This document shows, one piece after another, positions 1 through 8,834 of a stretch of 36,405 nt of DNA. Under the pieces are notes generated by a model that was given only the letters and a program-made list of their open reading frames with translations, did not search any database and was not told the origin of the DNA. A program made the position numbers and the translations under genes. How positions within the stretch are numbered: the first letter of the stretch is position 1; the number at the start of each line of letters is the position of its first letter. Origin of the DNA: Caulochytrium protostelioides (taxonomy: Eukaryota; Chytridiomycota; Caulochytriomycetes; Caulochytriales; Caulochytriaceae); NCBI GenBank assembly GCA_003615045.1, contig ML014297.1:1-36405 (forward strand), in the 5' to 3' direction.

Positions 1-165
1 GCTCTTTAGTATTGCGTTCATTCTCACGAGGACTCTTCCTCGTGCTTGGGCAATCACCACTGCTTGGATTTTCAACTGTGTGTCACTAATGACCCCCCAT
101 GGGCGCCCTATTGGCGGCTTACATTTCTACCCGCGTCGGGCGCACCCTTGCGCCCTCGCGTTTGC

Positions 166-692
166 TCAGATCGGATGTAACTTTGTCAGCTCCGTGGCTA
201 GTCGTGCCTTACTCTTGACCACCACATCCTGGGTGGTCAGGGCTTTCTCTGCTTCCAGGATGGTTCCCACCCTGGGTAACCACACTTGAGTCGGCCCCTG
301 CTTGGGCCCGACCCCTACTTTTTGAATCGGTGGGTCCACCCGCTGTGTCCACACCTGCCGGCAGGATGTACGCGTGATTCTGATTCACCTTGCTGGTCCA
401 CGCCGTGGATCCCCAGAATGACACTAGTACGTGGTTCTGTGGTGATCACAGTTCTTACCACACCTGCCTGTCCTTCGTGCGCTATGTCTAATATCGCCTT
501 TCCTGTCGCCTTGATAGGGGTATCGCTCCTCTCTAGGGCAGTGGTCCTCTCTAGGACAGTCTCTCTTGGCCAGTGGTCCTTACTGGGACAGTGAGACAGT
601 CCCCTTGATCGTGGGGGGTTGCCTCGCGGGGGTAGTCCATACCTGATGAATCCATGAATGTCATGCCAAATGGCGAGGTGCTGCTGTTTCAT
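166..692 (-). mobile_element. possible decayed retroelement fragment (retropepsin-like region)
   Basis: On the minus strand three overlapping open stretches in different frames follow one another (692-315, 424-209, 354-166), as expected of a coding region broken by frameshifts. The first contains TSVILGIHGVDQQ, which resembles the ILG-x-x-W-L segment that ends the aspartic protease domain of Ty3/gypsy-type polyproteins. The second frame continues with a plausible follow-on. The upstream catalytic D-S/T-G is not visible and no reverse transcriptase motif is present, so the assignment is tentative. The region is visibly less GC-rich than the gene core, consistent with a transposon-derived island. 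It could also be chance open frames. Confidence 0.3.
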
Positions 693-983
693 CAGGACGC
701 CATGCGTGCATTGCGTTGGATGGGCTTGGCAGCACCGGCGCTGGAAATTTTCTTCGCCGCGCAGGGACGTTTGGTCTTCAAACTAGTCAATCCGTTCTTC
801 GGCGCCGTTTCCACGCGCCAGGTGGCTGATGGCTAAACCGACTTTTATCTCGGTAACCTGTGACAGTCGGTACCCCATGGCCAGTACGACACCCTTGGGG
901 TCGTCGTGGACTCTCTGGCTGCATGCTTCGGCTTTGATCGTTGGACTGGGGTATATAGGATGGAAGTCATGGTGCAGGCCTAA
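654..983 (+). pseudogene. decayed open frame of unknown family
   Basis: One plus-strand frame reads as protein-like sequence from an ATG at 654 to a stop at 981-983, but is broken by in-frame stops at 834-836 (TAA) and 861-863 (TGA). Readable pieces include VNPFFGAVSTRQVADG before the first stop and GQYDTLGVVVDSLAACFGF after the second. The composition on both sides of the stops stays protein-like, which suggests a once-longer coding sequence. I do not recognise the family. It lies in the same decayed island as the retroelement-like and Fanzor fragments, so a mobile or foreign origin is possible. A random open frame is the alternative. Confidence 0.3.
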
Positions 984-1337
984 TCAGCGAGCGGAACGCG
1001 GCGGCAGCGATACTGTCAGTCAGGGCGAGGGCGGGATGTGTGTCGCACTTATGCGATGGTTGACAGGGTCGTAGCTAGGTACCCCTGCATCTCCTCCAAA
1101 TGTCGCCGAATTTCCATCGCAGCGGCGTGGCTTGGCAAAGAATCGATATCCTACTGCTGAACTTCACTGCATGTAAATGGAATAGGCAAAAGTGGCGAGC
1201 CAAATACCGGAAAGCCGTTCTATCCGTATAGCCTGGTGATGAGGGCCTCGTGGGCCTGTCAAGTTGATATCACCACTGAGTCTTTGTTGACTCGACCACA
1301 GCACACATTTCTACCTCCGCGGCAATACGTGGAATGA
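984..1337. other. non-coding, nothing recognised
   Basis: Stretch between two doubtful open frames. No RNA gene, repeat or conserved coding signal was seen. Confidence 0.4.
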
Positions 1338-1685
1338 ATGACAAGAACAATCAGCTTTGAAAGAGTTCTGCCCGCGTGCGACAAATGTCATAGATGCCTG
1401 GCATCCGATCTTCATGAAGCTGGATTCGAACGTCTCGCTAAGATACTGAAAGAGTCTTTCAAGCTCAAGAAGGGCAACGGGCTTGGTCTTGACACCACTC
1501 AGCTTTTCCTTCACCAATATATGGAAAATGCCAAAAAAAGGGATCCGACTCAACTGATTCAAAAGGAAAGACACTTAAGAAAAGGGCCTTACAATGGTCC
1601 TCAAAAATCATTGGAAGCGGCCTGTTGCGTCAGAGTGACTTTGAGTCATGGTGGAGTGTGCATGGCTTCCATAGCCTTTCATTGA
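1338..1685 (+). CDS. doubtful small ORF, unknown function
   Basis: An ATG-initiated frame of 115 residues with a basic, helix-compatible centre (KILKESFKLKKGNG) and a CDKCHRC cluster near residues 14-20 that could be half of a metal-binding site. No family is recognised and no second Cys/His pair completes a zinc finger. Base composition is closer to the transposon-rich left flank than to the genes downstream. It may be a fragment of a mobile-element protein or a chance ORF. Confidence 0.2.
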   Translation: MTRTISFERVLPACDKCHRCLASDLHEAGFERLAKILKESFKLKKGNGLGLDTTQLFLHQYMENAKKRDPTQLIQKERHLRKGPYNGPQKSLEAACCVRVTLSHGGVCMASIAFH

Positions 1686-2239
1686 ATCACCGACTGGTAA
1701 CTTCGGATTTTCGTCTCTATACAAGGTGACCTTTGGAGGAGATTAGCCCCGTCGCTTCAGACGTTCCAAACTCCCCTTTCCATCCCTTATCTTCTTGTCC
1801 GATGAAACACCTGCATATAGCATATGCATTTTGATAGTACTCAGTACTCTGGCCCGCTATCTCCTCCCCATACGCATCACAAATTGTCTTGCTTTTCAAT
1901 ACAATCATTACCATAATCATTAGCGTAATTCTTAAAAGAGCATAAGCATGAGCAATAGCGTTAGCTTTGACAGCAAATAAAACGCAGGTCTTTTAGGTTC
2001 CTTTCATCCGAGGGGCACACACTGCATGAACAGCATGGCAGGCGTATTGTGGTGGGTGGACTTGGAGGCTGTGGATGTCTTGGAGGCTGTGGGTGCCACG
2101 AGGCCGCCGCACGACCGTCATTCAGGTCTATGAAAGCGTGCTGGGCGTCGCGGCGGACAAACAAGCGCCTAGTCGCTGGCTAAAAAGGAAAGACACCTCG
2201 CCCCGCCTCGTGCGCCCCGCCTCTCTCGTCTAGCGACAC
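1686..2239. other. non-coding, less GC-rich flank
   Basis: No supported gene. Around 2060-2090 the sequence carries a short direct repeat (cttggaggctgtgg, two copies about 20 bp apart). Composition shifts to GC-rich near 2100, just before the Fanzor remnant begins. Confidence 0.4.
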
Positions 2240-3480
2240 CTGGAGGTCGCTGAGCTGCCGGCCGTCAACCTGGTGCCGGGGGCCTGGAAGGGCGTCCACT
2301 TTATCACGATCGACACCTGCGTGCTGACCTGTTGAAGGAACTCGAGCCGGTGGCCTGCGACCTGGAGCTCTTCAAGGCCATGGTCGCAGAGTACGGACAC
2401 CCTGGCGTTCCACAAGCTAGAAGGCACGAACTACACGTTCACCGGCACCGTCGACACTGACGGGACGAGCATGTGCGTCCACTTCGTGCGCAAGAAGAAG
2501 GTGGCCGACGTCGTGCCGGTTGTCAAGGCGAACCCGGGGGCCACGAACCCCTTGCTTGTCAGCCCGGATCAGGCTGAACAGCCTCCGGAAGACGACCCGC
2601 CTCAGACCAAGCACCCTCCGGCAGGCAACCCGAATCAGGCCGAGCACCCCCCGGGAGTCAGCGCCCCTCTGACCGAACACCCCCCGGAGGCGGTGCTGAT
2701 CAGACCGAGAAACCTTTGGCAAAGAGCCTGGATGAATACTGTATCATCGGGAACGACCTGGGCCGCACCAACATCTGCTATATGGCCATGGTGGGGCCCA
2801 AAGGCCAGGTCGCCAGCTGGCGACTCAGTCCAAGGCAGTACTACGTGGAAGCTGGCATGAGGACTGTCCAAAAGCATTCAGAGACGTGTCAGCGCCATTT
2901 GAATGAGCCGCTGATGCGGCTGTCCGGGGTGAGCTCCAAGGGCACAGCGCTTGACGCGCACCACCGCTTCCTGGAGGTGTGGCTTGCCACGTACTAGCCG
3001 CTGTGGATCGAGTTCCTGAAGCCGCGCTGGGAGCGCCAGCGCTGTATAGCGGCAAGCAGCGCGTGTTTGCCAAGTTCATGAACCGCATCGCCAAAGAGGC
3101 GGCCACGGAGATGGCGCCCGTCGTCGCTGAAGTGGTCGTCGCTTATGGCGCGACCAAGTTTGCCCCCGGCGGCAAAGGCGAGACCTCGGTTCCAATCGCT
3201 CGCGCGTACAAAGCGTGCGCTCAGCGCTTCTCATACCTTCTCATACCTGATTGACGAATACTGGACGACTCATGTAGGTGTTGGGACGAAATATATCCTT
3301 ACCAAGGTGCAAATCTGGGACACGACGATCGTGCAGATCTCTCGAATGTCCAGGGCCGGCACCCACCCGACCGGTCAATCGAGTCCGCACGAACGGGGTT
3401 TATGGAAGGTCATGGGATTCATGTTAGGTCGTCTCAAGGGTGGGCTTCCATGTTTTAAAAAAATATATAAATGAGACGTA
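2240..3480 (+). pseudogene. Fanzor (eukaryotic TnpB-like RNA-guided nuclease) pseudogene, left copy
   Basis: Pieces of one Fanzor protein lie in order but in different frames. These are an N-terminal piece with VPGAWKGVHFITIDT (about 2268-2312); the beta-strand segment TVDTDGTSMCVHF (about 2447-2485); a Pro-rich linker; the RuvC-I strand GNDLGRTNICYMA with its Asp codon at 2755-2757; VVAYGATKFAPGGKGE (about 3135-3182); and LIDEYWTTHV (about 3247-3276), equivalent to the usual VDEFRTS/T segment. At least three frameshifts and internal stops (after 2995 and near 2334) break it. The homology is clear by motif order. The frame after RGLWKV (about 3400) loses similarity, and the RuvC-III motif RD-x-N is not found, so the 3' end is lost or unrecognisable. 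Fanzors are IS200/IS605-related nucleases guided by an omega RNA. This copy cannot encode an intact enzyme. Confidence 0.75.
2545..2697 (+). repeat. degenerate 11-12 residue Pro-rich coding repeats
   Basis: Within the Fanzor remnant, between the TDG segment and RuvC-I, about four imperfect units of roughly 33-36 bp encode variants of (Q/L)(A/T)(E/K)(H/Q)PP. Examples are QAEQPPEDD, QTKHPPAGN, QAEHPPGVS and LTEHPPEAV. This looks like a locally expanded linker rather than a conserved domain. Confidence 0.55.
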
Positions 3481-3797
3481 AAATGTTTGTCCATCCACTT
3501 GACCGACCGTATTGTAATGGATATCTGGCGCGCCGGTGTCGGCCGCCTTGACTGCTTTGAAGACGCATGCGCAGAATGGCTTCCGCCAATTGTCTGGTAC
3601 GCCATGGGAAGGACCCGCGGGCTGCCGTGGGGGAGACTCGGTTGCTCGTGAGCTTGTGGAGCGATCCCGGCTCGCATGGAGAAGGCTGGTTGCCGCTGAT
3701 GCTTCTTTGGCGCCCTGCACCTTGAAGGCTGCCACTCCAGGACCCCTTGACTTTGAGACCTCGGGCCCCTTCGCCGCACCGAAATGCCGCACGTTGT
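3481..3797. other. intergenic, nothing recognised
   Basis: Follows the Fanzor remnant; an A/T-rich stretch at about 3455-3475 marks the junction. An open frame runs through here in plus orientation but shows no family signal. No terminal inverted repeat of the Fanzor element could be recognised by eye. Confidence 0.4.
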
Positions 3798-3850
3798 CTT
3801 TTTTCTTTTCTTTTCTTTATTTTTTTCTTTTCATGCTTATTTTCCATTTT
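3798..3850 (+). promoter_or_regulatory. pyrimidine-rich tract, possible promoter/TSS region
   Basis: About 50 bp of almost pure T/C directly precedes an ATG at 3856. CT-rich stretches of this kind are common just upstream of transcription or translation starts of fungal genes. It could serve the small ORF at 3856 or a leader exon of the permease gene. No TATA box is obvious. Confidence 0.3.
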
Positions 3851-3855
3851 GCAAC

Positions 3856-4110
3856 ATGTTGGCGGACCGCATCAGTGCCGAAGCCATGGCTATGGCTATG
3901 CGCGAGCGGCACCGCGAAGCAGCAAATCAGCGGGACGCATGTTTGTCCGGGCTCCGCGGGGCCACTGGTCAAGATCCTAAAGACGGGCGACTCCGTGCCT
4001 GCCCATCGGCAGGCCTTGTCTGCGCCAACTCCGCTAAAGCCCGCAGCCCTCCCACGCCATGCGCCTCGCGTGGGTGCGCGATTGAAGATGGGGTTCTGTG
4101 GCGCGTATGA
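3856..4110 (+). CDS. doubtful small ORF or leader exon
   Basis: An 84-residue frame starts right after the pyrimidine tract with MLADRISAEAMAMAMRER, a credible amphipathic helix, then becomes low-complexity and Cys/Pro-rich. Only the first 35 or so residues look protein-like, so it may be the first exon of a spliced gene. GT dinucleotides such as the one in ctggtcaag near 3966 could be donors, but I could not pair one with an acceptor. No family is recognised. The alternative is an unused upstream ORF of the permease transcript. Confidence 0.2.
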   Translation: MLADRISAEAMAMAMRERHREAANQRDACLSGLRGATGQDPKDGRLRACPSAGLVCANSAKARSPPTPCASRGCAIEDGVLWRV

Positions 4111-4419
4111 ATGGGCAGAACAGCGTTGTGCTGAATTCGGTAATACGAGACGGTCTTGATTCAGGCTCCAATCTCGGTTCTGCGCCTTCTACCCCGTGGC
4201 TCGAAGACCAATCGCCCCGTCGCCCCTTGCCGCCTTGTCCACCGGGGATTCCTCGTTAACTCCGCCTCCTGACGTCAGGCTCCTGGAAAGCACTCAGCTG
4301 CTCCCCGATTCTCTGGCCACCGACGCGCTCGGGCCCTCGCACATCTCATTCACCCTTCTTGGCGCTGGGAGGGTCGCGCTGTCAGGGGGGTGCCCCAGGG
4401 CGTCGCAGGGATCGCCAAC

Positions 4420-6174
4420 ATGGGGCTGATCGTCTCCGTCCGACGATGGGCCACGACACCGGAGGATGACACGGCCCGCCGCGTCCAGCTGGGCTACTCG
4501 GATGTGCCGACCATGAGCATGTCGCTGCTCGCCGTGTTCGGTCTGGCCGTGTCGATCATCAATGTACCGGCGGCGTTTTATGCCTTTCTGCCCAACTTCA
4601 TGACCACGGGTGGCCCCGCCGTCGCGCTGATAGCTCATCCCATAATCCTGAGTATGGCGCTGCTGGTCGCCACGGCGCTCTCGGAGATGGCGAGTGCGTA
4701 TCCCGTCGGCTCCGGCGTCTATTACTGGTCCAAAACGCTCGCGGGCCCGCATTGGGGTCCTGTCGTCTGCTACTTCACAGCGTGGTATAACTTTATCGGC
4801 TTGATCGGCATCAATGCGTCGATCGCGTACGAAGCCGGTCAGTTCATGACCTCGCTCGCTGTGCTTTGGGGACTACTGCCACTCGATCTGACACCTTCGC
4901 ATGCGGTTTACCGTGTCGTCACGGTGACGATCGCCGTCCTTGGCGTCATGGGGCCCGCCTGGGCCCTCAACCTCTGCCGACCGCGGTCGCTCGAAATCAT
5001 TGCCTGCATCTTCGTCTGGCTCAACGCTATTGCATGGTGCCTACTGATTGTAGGACCCGTGGTGGGCCGAGTCTGGCGGTTGCACGAGCCGCTCGTTCCC
5101 CTCGGCACGCTTGTCACGACGTTCCGCAACGACCAGAACCTGCCTAACCCGTGGGTCGTCCTGATTGGCATCTTGCCCTCGGCCTGGCTCACGACCGGCT
5201 ATGACAGCGTCGCCAAGATGGCTGATGATACCCGTTCCGCTTCTAAAAACGTGCCCATTGCAATGATTGGCTGCATTGTTGCGGCGCTGCCAATGGGATG
5301 GATCGCCATCTGGAGCATGATGGCATCCATTCCTTTGGACCGCTATCCTGAGTACTTGACGCCGTGGACGCTCTCGCCCGCCGTCAATCTCTTTTACGAC
5401 ACCACCGGCTACGTCGGCGCCCTTGTCCTTACGACGCTACTCTTTCTCAGCACTTTCAGTGTCGCTGTCAGCGTGCTGGCCGCCACCGCGCGCACCGCCG
5501 TCTCACTCGCTCGAGACGGCCTCTTGCCTAACTCGTCGCGCTGGCAAGTCATCCACGCGGAGACCGAGGTCCCGCGCAACGCCGTCCACATGGTCACGGC
5601 TCTGACGGTGCTTTTCATGGCGCCGGCCCTCGCCAGCAACATCGCGTATGCCGCGCTGTCGTCCATCGGCACCATCGCTACCTACGTCTCCTACGTAGTC
5701 CCGTTGGTCGCCCGCGCGGTGCGGGGTCGCCGGATGCCGCAGGGGCCCTTCGCTCTCGGCCGCGCTGGCCCCGCGATCGCCGCTATTGCTGCCATCTACC
5801 TCCTCATCGTCATGGCCGTGCTGGTCTTACCCACGTCGTATGTCGACCCCGCCGATTACCCGACGCATGCCGCCTATGGGTGGGCCGTTCTGGCAGCCTT
5901 CAACTTTGCACCCATGATGATGGCGCTCGTGACGCTGTGCATCACTGTTGCGTGGCACAGCACGAATGCGCGGGTGGTGTTCGTGGGACCGCCGATGGAT
6001 GTCGTGACGCTGCGTCGGTGCGGCTATGAACCCGAACTCGGCGCGGCGCTGCCGGACGGCGTCGGCGGCCTCGTGCCCGCGGTCGCCGCTCATATCGAAC
6101 GCGACGAGGCCTTCTTTGCAGAAGAGAAGGCGCGGCTGCTCGGATGGGAGCGCCCACGCGAGCTTCGACGGTAG
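4420..6174 (+). CDS. amino-acid permease, APC superfamily (GABA/choline/amino-acid type)
   Basis: Single-exon gene of 584 residues, the usual size for fungal APC permeases. The cytosolic N-terminus carries the VQLGYSDVP motif ahead of TM1, as in the yeast Uga4/Hnm1-like group (LGYKxEL). Twelve or so hydrophobic segments follow, beginning with LAVFGLAVSIINVPAAFYAF. TM3 is preceded by the family signature SEMASAYPVGSGVYYWSKTL, and the loop DSVAKMADDTRSASKNVP contains the conserved E/D-x-x-x-A-(S/K)-x-x-x-P block after TM6. It should import amino acids or related amines by proton symport at the plasma or vacuolar membrane; the substrate cannot be read from sequence. The first ATG in frame is 4420, as sequence upstream has no in-frame ATG. 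The C-terminal tail is charged (AFFAEEKARLLGW). Confidence 0.9.
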   Translation: MGLIVSVRRWATTPEDDTARRVQLGYSDVPTMSMSLLAVFGLAVSIINVPAAFYAFLPNFMTTGGPAVALIAHPIILSMALLVATALSEMASAYPVGSGVYYWSKTLAGPHWGPVVCYFTAWYNFIGLIGINASIAYEAGQFMTSLAVLWGLLPLDLTPSHAVYRVVTVTIAVLGVMGPAWALNLCRPRSLEIIACIFVWLNAIAWCLLIVGPVVGRVWRLHEPLVPLGTLVTTFRNDQNLPNPWVVLIGILPSAWLTTGYDSVAKMADDTRSASKNVPIAMIGCIVAALPMGWIAIWSMMASIPLDRYPEYLTPWTLSPAVNLFYDTTGYVGALVLTTLLFLSTFSVAVSVLAATARTAVSLARDGLLPNSSRWQVIHAETEVPRNAVHMVTALTVLFMAPALASNIAYAALSSIGTIATYVSYVVPLVARAVRGRRMPQGPFALGRAGPAIAAIAAIYLLIVMAVLVLPTSYVDPADYPTHAAYGWAVLAAFNFAPMMMALVTLCITVAWHSTNARVVFVGPPMDVVTLRRCGYEPELGAALPDGVGGLVPAVAAHIERDEAFFAEEKARLLGWERPRELRR

Positions 6175-6931
6175 CATTCATCTGCAGGTCAGCTATCAAA
6201 GCAACAACACCGAGGGGCCATGGTCACGTGCCTGGAGCACGTGTCACTTTTCTACTATGCTGATGGATCATCTGAAATCTTCATCACTTTCCAGAGGCCC
6301 ACTCCTACCATACTCTAAAAACACCCTCTTGCCAACTCTGGGCAAATTGCCGTCTGTTTTGCGAAGCAAAAAGAAATATGTCCAGCAGTATGATGCGGTC
6401 GACCACCGTACAGCTTCCTCTAGGGAAAACCTAGGCTCCATCAAGGGCTCTCGAGCATCCCTCGTCGTTTAACCTTTCCCAGCCATGTGTCTGAGACGCA
6501 TCCTTTAGACCAAAAATTCCGGGTCATCAGCCGGAGGTTACAAAGCTCGGTGGCGGCACGTCGTTCCATAGTTTGAATATTGTTTAGTTTAGTTTGTCTC
6601 TCTCGACAGCGCCAAAGAAAAAGACGAGGCGTACCATGCCTTCAGCTGCGCCGGTGTGGCGTGCTTTCTTCATGACCGCTTGACCATCGGTCACCGTTCT
6701 AGTTCACCGTACCACCTCAGCAAGTCCCATGCCTGCAAAAGTCGCCGCGATCCGCGGCACGAGCCCGGCATGGTAGCCCGGCATGGTAGCCCGGGTGGCC
6801 CGGGAGAAGCCATGAGCTACTGTGACTCGGGAGAAGCTGAGGGCCTCACGCAACACGTTGGCCAGGCGCCAATCCCCGCCGGCATTTTGGTTAACTGCAT
6901 CGCCTCGTCCCCTTTCTCATCATTGACAGCC
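6175..6931. other. intergenic between permease and NR2C2AP homologue
   Basis: No gene seen. It contains paired E-boxes near 6225-6243 and a short direct repeat (cccggcatggtag, about 6765-6795). It presumably holds the permease 3' UTR and the NR2C2AP promoter. Confidence 0.5.
6225..6243. promoter_or_regulatory. two CACGTG E-boxes 13 bp apart
   Basis: Perfect CACGTG hexamers at 6225-6230 and 6238-6243 sit about 50 nt after the permease stop. They form the extended near-palindrome tcacgtg-N7-cacgtgtca. Basic helix-loop-helix factors (Cbf1/Pho4 type in fungi) bind this core. Whether the site is used, and by which gene, cannot be seen from sequence. Confidence 0.35.
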
Positions 6932-7584
6932 ATGCCTGATGCCGAACTCATACCCTTGCTGGCCAAGGAGGTCGTGAAACTCCGGTAAGGCGATTTAAAA
7001 AAGCCCCACCCAAGATGTGTTGCTCGAATGAAGCGGTCGATCTGACGACAGACGGCTGTTATAGGCTGCCTCCTGACGTTTATGATGGATAGCCACTCAT
7101 ATGGATTGTGTTCAATGTGCCAATTCATCTTTCGTTGGCACTCGTGGGGTGCTGACTGAATGGACATGAGCTGCTAACGTTCAGGGTGTCGTCCGTGCTG
7201 AACCGTGACACCAAGACCTATGGGAAACAACATTTGCTTGATGCATCCGAGGAGACCTGCTGGAACTCGGACGAAGGGGCCGCACAGTGGGTGGATCTTC
7301 AGTTTGACCGTCCAGTCGAGATTTTTGCGGTGCATCTGATGTGCCAAGGCGGTTTTGTGCCCCGCGAAGCCAAGCTAACAGCACCGCCGCCTTCCCAGGC
7401 GACTGACGCTCCGGCCGCCGCGTTTACCTTTTACCCCGACGACGTGAACAGTCGTCAAGTCTTCACAACCGATGCGCCGTTGCGCGGCAACCACTTCCGT
7501 CTTCATCTCAGTACCTCGTCGGACTTCTTTGGTCGAGTCACCATCTACCACCTACAGATGTATGGTCGCGAAGTTGTGGCCTGA
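6932..7584 (+). CDS. NR2C2AP: NR2C2AP (TRA16)-like F5/8-type jelly-roll protein, two exons
   Basis: Exon 1 is 6932-6984 and exon 2 is 7185-7584, with an intron of 200 nt. The donor is GTAAGG and the acceptor TTCAG, with a GCTAAC branch-point-like sequence about 10 nt before it. The junction splits an Arg codon (CG|G) and creates KLRVSSVLNRDT. The 150-residue product aligns across its length with human nuclear receptor 2C2-associated protein. Shared segments include RVSSVLN, GK-x-HL-x-D, EETCWNSD-G-x-x-QWV-L-F, FYP-D-N-S-Q-F and the C-terminal DFFGRV-IYHL. The family adopts the discoidin/galactose-binding-like fold. In mammals it binds the TR4 orphan receptor, which fungi lack, so the role here is unknown. 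Many Dikarya lack this gene, so its presence suits an early-diverging fungus. Confidence 0.88.
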
Positions 7585-8834
7585 ACCCGATTCCCATCCC
7601 CGTCATTTTATTGATGTAAACGAGCACAGCGAAGGGGCAACGCATCACGGTCAAGCTCATCGTATAGGTCCTGGTCACCTCTTGCCAGTTGTCCATGTGA
7701 AGCTTCATCGGCAGCAGACCATTCCTCGCCATCCAACCGGGTGACATGTCGTAATTTGCTCCAGTCTCGCAAGTCCAGCAAGAGCCAAAAATGCCCTCCC
7801 CTGGCGCCTCGCTCGAAGCGTAGACGCAGCGGTCTCAACACCGCGCAGGTCTCAGCACCGCGCCATCGATGCTGTCGTCTTTTGTAATCGTTTGATGTTT
7901 GTGAGTCTGTTATGGATGGCCCCGTTGTTGTGCAGGCTGCCAACGGTCGCCTGCATCGTGATCGGCGGTGTTGGGGTCGTCGGCAGGGGTTGCGACGAGC
8001 GCGCCTCCTCCCCCCATCCCAGGGGGCCCGGTGGTGATGAGCGGAGATACATGGGGGCCGCCCCATGGCCGGCTGCCGATCGTGGATATGAGCGGAACTT
8101 GCCGTCTGATGGCACGAGCGCGCCCTCGCCGTCACGGGGTGTGGCCCGTTCGTGGCCTCGATGGGCCTGCAGGCCATGCCCTTCAGCCGCGAGCAGTGAC
8201 GATTTCCTTATTGAACATCACAGCATAGCAAAGCGGGCCGGCCTTCCATTCACATCGTGGTTGTCAGGGTTCGGACCGCGCCATAACATCCTCCCATGCG
8301 ACGATCTGTCGAAAGCGATCCGGGTGACCCTCTCGTGCATCCTGTAGCAAATGTGCGCGTCTCTCTCATGCCGGAATGACGATGGCGGCACATGGTCGCA
8401 ATAAAGCACCATGGCGACGCGTTACATATGATGGCATGGCTTCTGTAGCCCACGAATTGATAGCACACGATGGATACCGTGCGATGCGCACTTCGCGAGC
8501 CGAATGGATGGCATGTCCGAGCTCGCTTCACAATGAAGGGTTCGGAGAAGGAAGAGGGAGGGGGCGTCATGGAGCACCGCTCTTGTCCCCTGAATGGATC
8601 GCTCTCGCCTGGCCGTCTCACTCAACGCACATCGCCTCCCGCGCATGGCCTCCTCTCTGTCGAAACGCTTCTTTGCATCATTTTATTATGATAGCGCTGT
8701 ATCCATACTCCGCTCATACACTGGCGCCCAGCGATCCCCACGAGCGAAACCCGATCAAAGCATCATCTCATCAGCCTGCCCCATCACATACAGTGATTCC
8801 CGTTTTGTCGTCTTGACCGGTGCCTGCGGGCCCC
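7585..8834. other. long intergenic, nothing recognised
   Basis: About 1.25 kb with several overlapping open frames on both strands, none with a family signal. A short imperfect direct repeat (gtctca-cac/gcaccgcgc) lies at about 7831-7862. It should contain the promoter of the surface protein that starts at 8835. Confidence 0.5.

Noticed and set aside
1414-1432. tRNA-like B-box word (ggattcgaac)
   Set aside because: The flanking bases do not pair as a T-stem and no anticodon or acceptor stem can be folded around it.
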